In this document: positions 48,130 to 58,561 of the stretch, in pieces
How positions within the stretch are numbered: position 1 is the first letter of the stretch
How the letters are laid out: each line of letters opens with the position of its first letter
Program-made: the position numbers and the translations under genes
Assembly (NCBI RefSeq): GCF_001632365.1
Contig: NW_024468515.1
Location: 732,949 to 796,948 of the forward strand
Source: Laetiporus sulphureus 93-53
Lineage: Eukaryota > Basidiomycota > Agaricomycetes > Polyporales > Laetiporaceae
Length of the DNA stretch: 64,000 nucleotides
Direction: 5' to 3'
Notes under the pieces: generated by a model
Told to the model about the DNA's origin: nothing
Database searches by the model: none
What the model saw: the letters and a program-made list of their open reading frames with translations, nothing else

Positions 48130-48735
48130 TTACGCAGAAGTTCCCAACGCACTCAATCTACTCTTTGCAATCCTCCCTACATCCGCCACGGCTCTATCCA
48201 GCTCGCTCTTCCATTCCGAGCTGCCGATCTCAACAGTATTCACTGAATCGACCGCAGGCTCGTCACGGCTCAGTGATGGCTCCAATCCTAGCACCACTTC
48301 CATCTCATTTTTGATGACTGTTCTTGACCTCCCATTCACGAAAGTGATGTACCGCAAACCCGGATAGCGATGCTCATAACAAGCATTCAGGTGGGCAAGC
48401 CGTGCCAGAACCTCAGGCGGTGTCGCGACCGCAGCCTGTTCCTTGGCACTGAGGTGCGACAGACCCTTGACTTCGCCAATCCGCGGATGTCCTGCTATGA
48501 ACTCCGCCCTTCGCTGATTGTCCCACCTCGAGATGACACCCAGAGCGGCATCAATAAGGTCAGAGTATGACGTGAGGGGCACACTCGATAAGGCGATGTG
48601 CGAGACAAGCTCTGGTGCGAGTGAAGAGTACAAGATGGGTGATGGTTCAAATAAGGTTGCTATAGCCTGCGCGAGTGCACCGGGTGCATCAGCGTTGCTG
48701 GAGAGCACGTCGTTGAACGGAGGTAGAACAGACAT
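48130..48735 (-). CDS. OHCU decarboxylase (purine/urate degradation)
   Basis: A single-exon frame of 201 residues. Family blocks of 2-oxo-4-hydroxy-4-carboxy-5-ureidoimidazoline decarboxylase are visible: LFEPSPILYSSLAPE at the N-terminus, FIAGHPRIGEVKGLSHLSAKEQ (with the catalytic-type HPRIG) and LNACYEHRYPGLRYITFVNG. In the urate pathway, after urate oxidase and HIU hydrolase, this enzyme yields S-allantoin. I chose ATG 48735 (MSVLPPF) because it matches the usual length; an in-frame ATG at 48789 would add 18 polar residues. The gene is divergent from the cytidylyltransferase-like gene with 144 bp between starts. No other urate-pathway gene is in the window. Confidence 0.88.
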   Translation of the reverse strand: MSVLPPFNDVLSSNADAPGALAQAIATLFEPSPILYSSLAPELVSHIALSSVPLTSYSDLIDAALGVISRWDNQRRAEFIAGHPRIGEVKGLSHLSAKEQAAVATPPEVLARLAHLNACYEHRYPGLRYITFVNGRSRTVIKNEMEVVLGLEPSLSRDEPAVDSVNTVEIGSSEWKSELDRAVADVGRIAKSRLSALGTSA

Positions 48736-48879
48736 GTCCGATATCTGTGAAGAGGTATCACGGACGTTGGCCGGTGCAGCGTGTTTCACCCACTCACAAG
48801 TGTGAATTGAAACTCACTAAATTACGATACAGTGTACGAATTCGTTGATCAACGTCCCACGGAGGTCAAGACGAGGATC

Positions 48880-49926
48880 ATGAGTGCTAGTGATGGCCCA
48901 GACGGTCTCGGTGTATGTACATATTTACCTATTCCTCTTACCTTGGCATCTGCATTGCACGCTGCTCACCACCTCGCACAGCTATGCGACGTTCAGTCGA
49001 TGTTTCCTCCATGCTGTCGACGGACGACCTCGCAGACTACGATATCATCTCTGAAGGCCACCGATCGCTCGAGTCCAGCATAGCCGATCTCGGTCACGTG
49101 GAAAGTTCAGCTGCGATACGCGAACCCAGCCCGTCGCGTGCAGCGAGGGAGCGGTTCGACACCGTTGGGTTGAGTGCGAGTGAGATACAGGCACATGTCC
49201 AGAAAGCCGTGCCTTCTGCGGCGGTCGCATGGAGGACCAGCGAGGGAGAACCGAGGACGGTGCGAGTGTATGTAGACGGTATCTTCGATCCATTCCAGGC
49301 GAGGTAAGCATCGTGATCTCTCGCCATAACACATTTCGCTCACTTGTACCAAAGAGACGCGCTGCAACTACGACAAGCCAAGTTATCGTTTCCCGTCGTT
49401 CATCTTATGGTGGGCGTCTTCTCCGACGCCATATGCGAATCCCACCGCACGCCCATCATATGGCCGCTCGTCGAAAGATGCGAGATGTTGCGGCATTGCC
49501 GATGGGTGGATGAGGTACTGGCGGATGCACCGTGGACTATTGATGAGCAGTTTCTCCGCGCAAAGAAGATTGACTATGTAGCAATTGACGAGGGCTCGTC
49601 GGTGAACCCCGCGTGTGACAAAGAGAGATTGAGTGGCTACGACTGGGTTAAGAGCATACGTATGTCTTTCATGCTGTGGACAGGGTGACAGACCGACACT
49701 GATTGGCTCTGCAGGAAAAGCAATACCGACAAAGCAGACGACAGTGTTGACACCTATAGAACCGAGAGGTCTCTCGCTTTTCGTAGAAGCAACGCGAACG
49801 GTCAGAGGTGCGCCTCATAGAGCAACCGTACAAAGCAAAGACACGGGCCGCGAGGGCGACGTAGTTCCGAGCCCCTTTGAGGAACCTAAGCTCGATGATT
49901 TCGGTACAGGGTTCAGCGCCATCTAA
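48880..49926 (+). CDS. CTP:phosphocholine cytidylyltransferase-like protein with degenerate active site
   Basis: Four exons (48880-48910, 48982-49303, 49355-49659, 49715-49926) join in phase into 289 residues. The catalytic-domain fold is clear: VRVYVDGIFDPF, LQLRQAKLSFP, LMVGVFSD, RCEMLRHCRWVDEVLADAPW, DEQFLRAKKIDYVA. Yet the two signatures of the nucleotidyltransferase family are lost. HxGH, which should follow DxF, reads QARD (residues 116-119). RTxGIST, which should follow IPT, reads KQTTVLT. DYVAHDD reads DYVAIDE. The normal enzyme makes CDP-choline for phosphatidylcholine synthesis. This copy is probably not catalytic. The N-terminal ~100 residues are disordered, and the C-terminal membrane-binding helix is short or absent. 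A normal copy must be elsewhere in the genome if this reading is right. Confidence 0.8.
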
Positions 49927-50338
49927 ACCTTCCGATCTACTAGAAAGCTCACCACATCCCCCCCTCGAAGTCAGTTGATTTGTATCTAGCCAGAGACCCC
50001 GTCCAGTTAATCCTAGAGGCATTGCTTCATTCCCTGTGTATTCCTGCCAGACTAATAGGGGCCTTGAGCTGCCTAGTTTCTCCCGTTTCGGAATTGCCGC
50101 CGCTCGACCGGGTCGAATTACGATCGAGGCTCCTTGGTTCCCTTGAGCGTTCGGATGATCATGCGGTCTCAAAGGTGAACGTCTAGCCCGACTATCGCAG
50201 AAGATTCTTAATGCATCTGCCTCTGCCTATAGGCCCATGTGACTTCATCCATAAGCATATTCAAACCGTATATTCCGGTGGAGTACTAAGCACGCAACAA
50301 ATGGCTCTACGCACCTCTGATTCATCCTCACAAGTGGC
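49927..50338. other. Intergenic, no gene seen
   Basis: 3' flank of the cytidylyltransferase-like gene and promoter of the F-box-like gene. Confidence 0.4.
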
Positions 50339-51340
50339 ATGTCCTCAAACACAGACGTTCAAATTTTTCCTGCATCTCAGACATGCCTACCCACGGAGTT
50401 GGTCGAAATAATCATATCATATGCATGGTCCATCCCCATGTACGCGAGGGACCGCATCAAGCTTTTCGCCTCCTTTTCCCTCGTCAGCCGTTCCTGGTTC
50501 TCGATGCTCATCCGCACTGTCCTCAGAGACGTTCATATACAGTGCCCGCTGTCTGCGAACGATTACCTCGACTTCATTCGAGAACGAAAAACGCCACGCA
50601 CGGACAAGTTCCGCTGGATGCAGGATACATCCCTGATCGCCAACGACCTATGTCGCTCCCTGACATTTCATGTTGAGCACGACGCCCACCGCACATCCGC
50701 TGATGTCCACCAATCCGTTATGCTACGATCTGCGGGGGATGTGTCAGCCAACGCGATCTCCACGGCCATGTACATGATCAGTACTCGCAAATACCTCCCA
50801 AACCTCCGATGCGTCTCCATAAATTACGTCAACTGGGGCTTCGACGACATTTTCGAGCGCGGCCGGTTCCTCTTCTTCCCGGACCAGGTCACACACCTTG
50901 ACATCACCTTTGCCTTTGGAAATGCGTTCCTCGAAGCTCTGGGCAGGACGTTGCGCGATCATCACCGCCGCCACTGGCGCGAAGGTTTCAAGGCGCCGAG
51001 CGTTCGGCACTTGTCCATCTTCGGAGCGCCAGCCACCTTCGTCTCGGAGATGCTTGCAAGGTGTCCGGAAGTGGAGGCACTGGATACCGACGATGTCGAA
51101 TGCCTAACGCAACTCCTCGCGCTACCCCGGAAACTCAATACCCTCATCCTGTATCCGCATCAGAAGAAGCTGGATCGAGTGGAGATGATCAAGCGTGTGT
51201 TTGGGAAGGCTCATGGCGTCGGGAACCTTGGCCGGCTCTGCGAGAACATGGAGCTTCTCGAGCATTGTGGTCGGTCAGAGGCAATGAGCAGGGAAAAGGA
51301 GAGATGTTGCGAGCCTCGAGGTTTATTGCAAGCAAGCTGA
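50339..51340 (+). CDS. F-box-like protein, intronless
   Basis: A single-exon protein of 333 residues. An F-box-like motif begins at residue 17 (LPTELVEIIISYAWSIP..FSLVSRSWFSMLIRTVL), with the LPxEL start and the S.W end, as in F-box proteins of agaricomycetes. Irregular leucine-rich strands follow: LPNLRCVSINYVNWGF, VTHLDITFAFGNAFLEAL, VRHLSIFGAPATFVSEML, LNTLILYPHQKKL. F-box proteins bring substrates to SCF ubiquitin ligases. Such genes are numerous in this lineage and substrates are unknown. The start at 50339 gives the full motif; an upstream frame (50211) is out of phase. Confidence 0.75.
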   Translation: MSSNTDVQIFPASQTCLPTELVEIIISYAWSIPMYARDRIKLFASFSLVSRSWFSMLIRTVLRDVHIQCPLSANDYLDFIRERKTPRTDKFRWMQDTSLIANDLCRSLTFHVEHDAHRTSADVHQSVMLRSAGDVSANAISTAMYMISTRKYLPNLRCVSINYVNWGFDDIFERGRFLFFPDQVTHLDITFAFGNAFLEALGRTLRDHHRRHWREGFKAPSVRHLSIFGAPATFVSEMLARCPEVEALDTDDVECLTQLLALPRKLNTLILYPHQKKLDRVEMIKRVFGKAHGVGNLGRLCENMELLEHCGRSEAMSREKERCCEPRGLLQAS

Positions 51341-51818
51341 CAGCCGTCACGGTTTCTGTAGCAGGGATAGATGCGTTCCTGGCCTCCGCGGCGTTGCTTT
51401 ACTCCTCTCTACAGAATATATGAAGTGACTTCAAATGCGCAGAATACACATGAATTATCAACGGACTTCAAGCAAGTGAATATTACCACCTGCATCAAGC
51501 TGAGTATTCCGTAGGATTAGCCAGATTCTCCCTGTTGTATCTGGACGAACTGTTGGCTTGATTCTCCAATATCGAAACGTTTCGTTTCGCGGACATTGCA
51601 GGGCGTCTAGACCGCAGAGGACCGGCCGAAACACGCCTGTCAAATCACGTGATCGAGATGCCTCGAAAGTGGCTGACCAGGAAGTGCCAGCCTCAGAAAT
51701 ACGTGCTCGTCCTCACACCAGATACATCTCCATTGACCAAGCAGCCCTCAGACATACGACAAATTGGACAAGATACTTCGCTTTATCGACTGCGGTGACT
51801 GATCTGTCGTCGTGCAAC
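51341..51818. other. Promoter region of the kinase gene, no other gene
   Basis: The kinase frame stays open upstream to 51558, but that extension (residues such as RNVSFRGHCRASRPQRTGRN) has no conservation pattern and I treat it as untranslated. Confidence 0.4.
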
Positions 51819-54368
51819 ATGTCTCACATCCCTCGGCGCAACCGCAAGGACGATGACCCCAAGATGATAGGCCTCTGGAAGGTCGGAAGGACGATCGGCA
51901 AAGGAAGCTCTGGTATGTCTCGGAAGACGTGGGTTCATTTGATTGAGCTGCTCATCAGGGTCCTAGGGCGGGTCAGGATCGCCAGGCATACGAAGACCGG
52001 TCAATACGCTGCTGTCAAGATTGTATCCAAGAACGCACTGCTGACCTCCAGGATGTCTCTTCGTAGTCTTGGCGACGAAGCTGACCGCATCCTGCACAGT
52101 ATCGAGCGGGAGATTGTCATCATGAAGCTCATCGAACATCCTAACATCATGCGACTCTATGACGTCTGGGAGACCTCCACGGAACTCTATCTGATCCTCG
52201 AATATGTCGAAGGAGGCGAACTCTTTGACTATCTCTGCAACAAGGGCAAGCTTTCTTCCTCTGAGGCTCTTGGATATTTCCAGCAAATCATTACTGCGGT
52301 ACATTACTGCCATCGGTTCAACATCGCCCATCGCGACCTGAAGCCAGAGAACCTCCTGCTAGACAAGGACAAGAACATCAAAGTCGCCGACTTCGGAATG
52401 GCTGCCTGGCAGGGAAAGAGCGACTTACTGCGAACTGCCTGTGGGAGCCCGCACTATGCTGCACCGGAAGTCATCATGGGTCATGCTTACAATGGAGCTT
52501 ATTCGGATATCTGGTCCTGTGGTATCATTCTGTTCGCCTTGCTCGCAGGTCGGCTACCTTTCGACGATGAGGATCTTACATCGCTCCTGGAGAAAGTCAA
52601 GCTTGGAAAATATACCATGCCTGCGGATATTGACACGCGTGCGAAGGATCTCATCTCGAGGATGCTCCAGAAAGACGTCTCCAAGCGTATCACGATCCCT
52701 GAGATCCTTGAGCACCCTTTCTACAAGTCTCAGAAGCCAAAGAAGATGGACTGCGACATTCCCAACTTGGACGACATAGCTCGGCCGTTGGCAAACAAGG
52801 ATGCTGTTGATCAGGACATTTTTGCCAATCTGCGCACGCTTTGGCACGGTACTCCTGACGACGAGATTAACGCCAGTTTGACAAACGACAAACCTACTTG
52901 GGAGAAGGGTGTCTACCACTTGCTTGTTATCTACCGTGCGAAGCACTTGGAGAATTACGATGAGGACGAAGAGAAGCTTGCAGCAAGGCGGGCATCGAAA
53001 CGACGTGACAAGAAAGGCAAAGAGCAAGATGAAGACCAGAACGGACTGCTTGCATCACTCCCTCCCCGTGCAGGTCCACCCACGCCTCGCCGCGCAGCTG
53101 GAAGCTCTCGACTGGCGGCTTCCTCGTCATCTATACCAGGTCTTAGCCAGATGCGTCAGCTATCTTTCTTGGGCTCTAGTCTTGCTCTCTCAGCTCATGC
53201 AACACCGGCCTCTGCGGCACGAACTCTCCACCGGCAGCTTTCGTTCTCTACGGTGTCCCCTCGTGATGCAGCGCGAACTCTGTCTCCGAGCATCCCACAG
53301 GCAATGAGCCCTCTTCCCCTCCAGGTCCCGGAGATGCAGGATGAGAACATCCAGCGATTCTTCCATCAGATTGTCGAGCATCTCAACGTCATGCAGTCCG
53401 CGGGTACCGGCCACCAATCACCTGGACATGATTCGATGCGTTCACCCGGTGCGATCACTGCACCGCCGCCGACACCTCTATCCTTGGATCCTCGCAGTCC
53501 TTCCAGTGGAAAGCAAGTGAACATTCGAACTAGGGACCCACTAAAGTCCACTGACACTTTCGGCATGGGCAACTCTACATACCTCCACAACACGACCCAG
53601 CCATTAAGTATCCGTACACGATCGCCAGAACGAAGCAGTGTCAGTTCCGATAAGGAGAATGCCAGGCGCGCGCCTCACTTGTCCATACAGACAAGCTTTG
53701 GCAGTGAGTTGCTAGAGACCCCTGCTCGCAAGCGGTCGACCCGGAGCGCAGGCACTGGCAAGCGGGTACAGATACTGGAGCCACCCACAGTGGAACGCGC
53801 ACGGCTGAAGAAGAAGCGAAGCTCGGCAATATCGCCTACGTCTCCCGCTTCAGCCCTTTCAGAAGGCTCATTTGCCCCTCCTTCACCGCCTAAACGTCGC
53901 TGGTTCGGTCACCTGTTCAAGTTCAAGCCCACTGTCTACCACCTACTCTCCGTGGAGTATCCCGAGGACACAGTGAAGGCCTGCAGGCAGATGCTCGAAG
54001 AGATGGGCGTGTCGGTCGCGCTTGCGCATGCAGCAGCAGAAGACCCGACGGCACCTGGGTCGGACACTCTCACGCTCAAATGCTGGATGGACGAGTCTCG
54101 CGAGCTGCGAAGCGGGCTGACGCCGATGAAGGGTGTCCGTTTCCGCGTGGAGGTGCAGAGGCCGAGCGCGATACAGGGGATGGCGGGATATGTGGTGCTG
54201 CTGAGCCTTGTGCTGGAGAAGGGCGCGGCGACAAGTCTGAAGCTGATCTATAACCGACTGCGTAGAGAGTGGGACCTTGATTCTCCGCCAACGTCATCGC
54301 CTATGGCAAGTAGGAATCCAATGTTGGGCGATGATGAGAGGTTCGTGGAGATTGTGTACGCGCAGTGA
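51819..54368 (+). CDS. NIM1-family Ser/Thr kinase, Gin4/Hsl1-like, with KA1 domain
   Basis: Two exons (51819-51912 and 51967-54368) give 831 residues. The kinase domain (about 18-285) has the glycine loop GKGSSGRV, Lys49 (AAVK), HRDLKPEN (Asp155), DFG (Asp173), the activation loop DLLRTACGSPHYAAPE, and SDIWSCGIILFALL. A long Ser/Pro-rich linker follows. The C-terminal ~130 residues (HLFKFKPTVYHLLSVEYPED, MKGVRFRVEVQRPS, GYVVLLSLVLEKGAATSLKL) look like the KA1 lipid-binding domain. This domain order matches septin-associated, Wee1-inhibiting kinases Hsl1/Gin4/Kcc4 and S. pombe Cdr2. The 54-nt intron falls within the glycine loop and has no stop, so the unspliced frame stays open. ATG 51819 gives a normal short N-terminus. 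Confidence 0.93.
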   Translation: MSHIPRRNRKDDDPKMIGLWKVGRTIGKGSSGMSRKTWVHLIELLIRVLGRVRIARHTKTGQYAAVKIVSKNALLTSRMSLRSLGDEADRILHSIEREIVIMKLIEHPNIMRLYDVWETSTELYLILEYVEGGELFDYLCNKGKLSSSEALGYFQQIITAVHYCHRFNIAHRDLKPENLLLDKDKNIKVADFGMAAWQGKSDLLRTACGSPHYAAPEVIMGHAYNGAYSDIWSCGIILFALLAGRLPFDDEDLTSLLEKVKLGKYTMPADIDTRAKDLISRMLQKDVSKRITIPEILEHPFYKSQKPKKMDCDIPNLDDIARPLANKDAVDQDIFANLRTLWHGTPDDEINASLTNDKPTWEKGVYHLLVIYRAKHLENYDEDEEKLAARRASKRRDKKGKEQDEDQNGLLASLPPRAGPPTPRRAAGSSRLAASSSSIPGLSQMRQLSFLGSSLALSAHATPASAARTLHRQLSFSTVSPRDAARTLSPSIPQAMSPLPLQVPEMQDENIQRFFHQIVEHLNVMQSAGTGHQSPGHDSMRSPGAITAPPPTPLSLDPRSPSSGKQVNIRTRDPLKSTDTFGMGNSTYLHNTTQPLSIRTRSPERSSVSSDKENARRAPHLSIQTSFGSELLETPARKRSTRSAGTGKRVQILEPPTVERARLKKKRSSAISPTSPASALSEGSFAPPSPPKRRWFGHLFKFKPTVYHLLSVEYPEDTVKACRQMLEEMGVSVALAHAAAEDPTAPGSDTLTLKCWMDESRELRSGLTPMKGVRFRVEVQRPSAIQGMAGYVVLLSLVLEKGAATSLKLIYNRLRREWDLDSPPTSSPMASRNPMLGDDERFVEIVYAQ

Positions 54369-54745
54369 GGACGTTCCTCGGTGGACACTTGCAGATGATC
54401 TACAACATCACGAAGAGGACATATTATGGTCCTTTACAACAGAAAGCAGGTCCAGGAGCTTACGATACAACGTATCTGTTCTGTACACTACCTAGTCCAT
54501 ATACGTCATTTGCGGATATATAGGATGATATGACATTCTTCGTATAATCAATGCTCGATGCATGATGCATGGAAAGCTTTTCGCATAAGACAAGCACATG
54601 ATCATGAGCAATTACAGCCTAGTTCTTAATGAAAGAAATCCTTGAGATTCACAAGATATCACAACATCAATGGATATTTCATACCTGTAGAGTGGTCACT
54701 GCTCATGTCTCAAGGGATATGCCACTATATAGCATGCATGGATCT
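54369..54745. other. Intergenic between convergent genes
   Basis: 377 bp between the kinase stop and the TMA16 stop. Only 3' untranslated sequence is expected. Confidence 0.5.
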
Positions 54746-55517
54746 CTATGATGTTGATGGCCCATCCATGGCCGTGATTGTCGAACTGAAGCGCGACAAT
54801 GGCTCCATGAGTAGTGGCGCCTCATCAATGTCCATATGCTCATCTCGAGCACTGTTTTCTTTATCTTTACTTTCGAGAAGGGAGGGGTGTTTTCCGGGGC
54901 GTGAGACTACCGCTACGCTCGGCGAGTCGCTGGAAATACGGATGAAACGCAATTGCTGGATGAATTCGACTGCTTTTCGGTCCCATCGCCGAAACAACTC
55001 AACGTTTGGCGGGTACGTGAGGTCTATCACCTCTTCAAACCTCAGGTTCAGTAAGTGTTGTCTCCTGAAGACAGGCAGGCTCACCTAGACCCGTTCGATA
55101 TTCCTCCGCCTCCCTGAGTTTCAACTCTTCCAGCTTCTGCTCTTTCACGCTCTTTGGTCGACCTTTTCTCCTGCTTTTCCTCTCCTCCTCCAATTTCCCA
55201 TCAAATCGGGTGAGCCAAACGCTCTCAATGATTTTATGAAGGTCTTCTAAAGACAAAACTCCATCGGCAGGCATAGCATGATAAAAGAACGAATATATGT
55301 CGACTAGGAGGCTTCATGAGTAGTCCGCAAGATTGTGCATGTCCCGTAGCAAACCTTGAGATCTTTGCTTCTCCGAACGCGCCTTGGCAACTTGTTCAAG
55401 CTTGCTTTTACGATGCTGCACGCGAGCTAATTGTTCTGCTTTCCGGGATTGGGGATGGAATAGTTTCTCTTTTTTCTGAGCAATGGCCTTCTTCTTCCCT
55501 TCTTTGGGTGGCGCCAT
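54746..55517 (-). CDS. TMA16: Translation machinery-associated protein Tma16
   Basis: Three exons (55517-55355, 55303-55085, 55032-54746) join in phase into 222 residues. The N-terminus is a basic nuclear-type segment (APPKEGKKKAIAQKKEK, FHPQSRKAEQLARVQHRKSK). The middle has family blocks: SFFYHAMPADGVLSLEDLH, VWLTRFDGKLEEER, RRKGRPKSVKEQKLEELKLR and EAEEYRTGLEVIDLTYPPN. The C-terminal core is ELFRRWDRKAVEFIQQLRFI followed by RI and a polar acidic tail. Tma16 binds nuclear pre-60S ribosomes. The junction of exons 2 and 3 is the only acceptor that restores the EVIDL block. It converges with the kinase gene and is divergent from the glycosyltransferase. Confidence 0.88.
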
Positions 55518-55808
55518 AATGGAAGCGTTGCTCTGACAAGTATGCGAGATAGTTCAAAGCAGTGGTATCAGCAGGTCAGCTTTCCGCGCATTTGCCTGTG
55601 CAGATAGAAAGCTCCGTGAAAATGAAATGCCAGAAGAAATTTCAACCGTACGGGCGCCAATCAATCAAGCTGTACCTAAATGAGGCAGGCGTTGTCTTCA
55701 ACGTTCATCTCCTGAAACTCGAGTGACTCTCACCTGCGTCCTGCTTCGGAGTCTGCGAGACTATTATCACTGTATAGTCACTTTTCGATTTATTCTCCAC
55801 GGTTTGAG

Positions 55809-58504
55809 ATGGTCAGACTCTGGACTTTTCTGCCTTATACTTCCGTGAGGCCAGCAACGTCCGGCAAGTTGTATATCCTCTGGACCTCGCTCTTCATCTC
55901 TCTCTTTATCCTTCTTATGCGGTCTAGAGATGCGGATCACCCCGAAATCGATATTTTGGAAAATGCTGGTCCGTCTAGACAAGCTATGCGGCACGGAGTC
56001 TCCAACAACGTATACTTTCACCACGTGCAAGACGGCTTGAACGTCACAAGCAACAAAACTACTTCATCGACCGCCTTAATTCTCGACCTTTGCAAAGGCA
56101 ACACTGACACACCAGAGCTGTTATCCTTAACTGCTGTTCTCCCTGTGGTTCCTTCATCGCTGGGCTCCTTGGAGACGCAATTACGGACTCTATTGGAATA
56201 TTCAAGATATCTCTCAGATATTCTCATTACCTATCCTGCGGCGCTGCAATCACAAATCAGAAGATCTATGCTGTCGGTGCTCGCTTCCGGTGGGCACTCC
56301 GCCCACGTCGAGATGTCACTGTCCACCTGGCCATCTGGAACGGATGAAGCCACGGCTGTTTTTCATGTTGCGCAGCAGGCTGCAACCACACATGTCCTTC
56401 TTCTCGGAAGTGACGGCTTGGAGACCTTCGATGATCGTACCAAGGAGATTCTTCTCCTTCTTGAGCCGTTCTCCACAATGATGCCACTCGGTCCTCGAGG
56501 ATTGATAGGCAACGCTTGTGTCACACCTTCCGAAACTCCCCAGAAAGCTGACTACCTTCTCCCGCCATTTTTGCTGCCGACTTCTCTGCTACCCTTGGAG
56601 TACTTTCCTGCATACACTTGGAAAACCCTCGGAGAGCGCATGTCTCAAACGCAGCCTGGCTTGGCAGGAGGATTGGTCGTGGGCTCTAGCAATTCTTCGT
56701 CCGCGGGCTGCTCTCAGACTGTGACGTCAATTTCTGAAGAAGTGCTGCCGGACATACCTATGCTTGCCGATGATTATTCACTGCAGCCTGTGGAATCGCT
56801 GGGTACCACGATTCTGAACGACACATGCGTCGCGGAGTATGATAGAATACCGCTTTCCGGTACCTTTATGCTGCTCCTCGATAGTACCGCAGACTTGCGA
56901 TCTTTCTCCTCAGCTGCATGTCGCCTCCAAACGGATGGCCATGAAATAACTACAGTAGTCCGTTCCAGCGAGTCTGATTTGGTCGGCCGCGGGGATTTCG
57001 ACGTGGACGGTGGGTTGGCTAGTGAGCGAATTCTGACCACTGGGGATTGCAGTCTGAATTACACTATGTTGTCCGCAAGATCTGCTGTAGCTGAGGTCGG
57101 AGATTGGATTTCCGGCAACGTGTTATCGCCCAATGTTCTCATCACCACCGTTAAGAAAGGGTCTGCGATATCCTTGTTGCTGTCAGACGCGAACCTAGCA
57201 GGAGGGCGTCTTTCGGCCACGACTGTCATATACCTCCCTCAGACGGACCTTGCCTATTGCGACTGGATGGGATCTCTGTCTCTGCTAGAGTTTCAAAGCA
57301 AGCATCTACATAGCTTTCTGGAAACAGTTGCTGACCTCAATCTCTAGATTGGCATGTTCCTCGGGTTGATATTTCCGTCATCACGAACGACAGACCACAC
57401 TCGCTGGAACGGCTTCTGACCTCTCTCTCTAGTGCACGATATTTCGGCGACGCCCTGAACCTCCGCGTTAATATGGAGCAGACAGCCGATCCGGAAACCT
57501 TGCAGGTCGTGAACGTGTTCCGTTGGAACTACGGCCAAGTGTTTCTACATCGTCGTGTCATTCATGGTGGTCTGCTTCCTGCTGTGGTCGAATCTTGGTA
57601 TCCGCACTCCAACAATTCCTACGGACTAATCTTGGAAGATGACGTGGAAGTCTCGCCACTATTCTACGCCTGGATCAAGATGGCGTTGCTTCGCTACAGG
57701 TGAGCACGATGCTATGCACCTGAAACCCATTATTGATGAACGCATACGCTCAGATATGGACAGCAGGAAGATCGATCTTCGCAATTATTTGGCATCAGTC
57801 TCTATCAGCAGAAGAATCTTGAATTGCGTCCCGACGGGCGCCATCCTTTCAACGCCCGGAATGCATTCGCAGCTGTAGGCATCGCGAATCCCAACACTCC
57901 ATACTTGTCACAAATTCCGTGCAGCTGGGGCGCAGTGTACTTCCCCGAGCATTGGAAAGAATTCCACTCTTATCTATCGTTCCGTCTCTCGGAGTACGCC
58001 TGGGATACGGATCAAGTGGTCATTCCAGGGGCCAGGTCAAACAAATGGACACGATCCTGGAAGAAATACTTCATCGAACTCGTGTACCTGCGTGGATACA
58101 TTATGCTATACCCTAACTTCGACGACTATGTCTCGCTGTCTACCAATCACTTGGAAATAGGCTCGCACGTCAAGAATATGTCGACCGAGGCTTATCTTCG
58201 AAAGAAAAGGATGTTTCTCCTGCCCTTGATGGAACTGCCGAGCCCAGAGCAAGCAAGCGGTCTGCTGGATCTCCCCAATGGCAGGCTGCCTTCGTGGTCA
58301 TCCTTACCGTCACTCGATCTACTCGGTCTGCCGGTGGACGAGAAGGCTATGATCCAACGAGGTCTAGCACGCAAGGCGGAGTTGACAGGTTGCGACGAAT
58401 GGGTAGCTGAACGCGGCATACCCTCACACGATGTATGGGATTTGCTTTGTGACAGCGACCAGCTATTCCATCATAAGTTCCGCGAAGGGAGCACTGGCCA
58501 ATAA
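55809..58504 (+). CDS. Membrane-anchored family-2-like glycosyltransferase
   Basis: Three exons (55809-57297, 57348-57699, 57754-58504) join in phase into 863 residues. A type II membrane anchor lies near residues 19-38 (LYILWTSLFISLFILLM). A lumenal region of unknown fold follows to about residue 495. The C-terminal domain has GT2-like features: DISVITNDRPHSLERLLTSL, NLRVNMEQTADPET, then the acidic metal-binding type motif LILEDDVEVSPLFYAW, FGISLYQQKNLELRPDGRH, LSQIPCSWGAVYFPEHWKEF and SWKKYFIELVYLRGYIMLYP. Two N-glycosylation sequons (NVT, NKT) occur after the anchor. It is probably a Golgi enzyme; donor and acceptor are unknown. The first intron fits only if it uses a GC donor. Confidence 0.8.
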
Positions 58505-58561
58505 TAAACTATACAGCTTTCTGAACCTGTAGCTATCTCTGTAAGGCGGTTGCAGTCTACT

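Noticed and set aside
51558..51818. 87-residue N-terminal extension of the kinase
   Set aside because: Open by chance; the kinase family starts shortly before the glycine loop, and MSHIPRRN at 51819 fits better.
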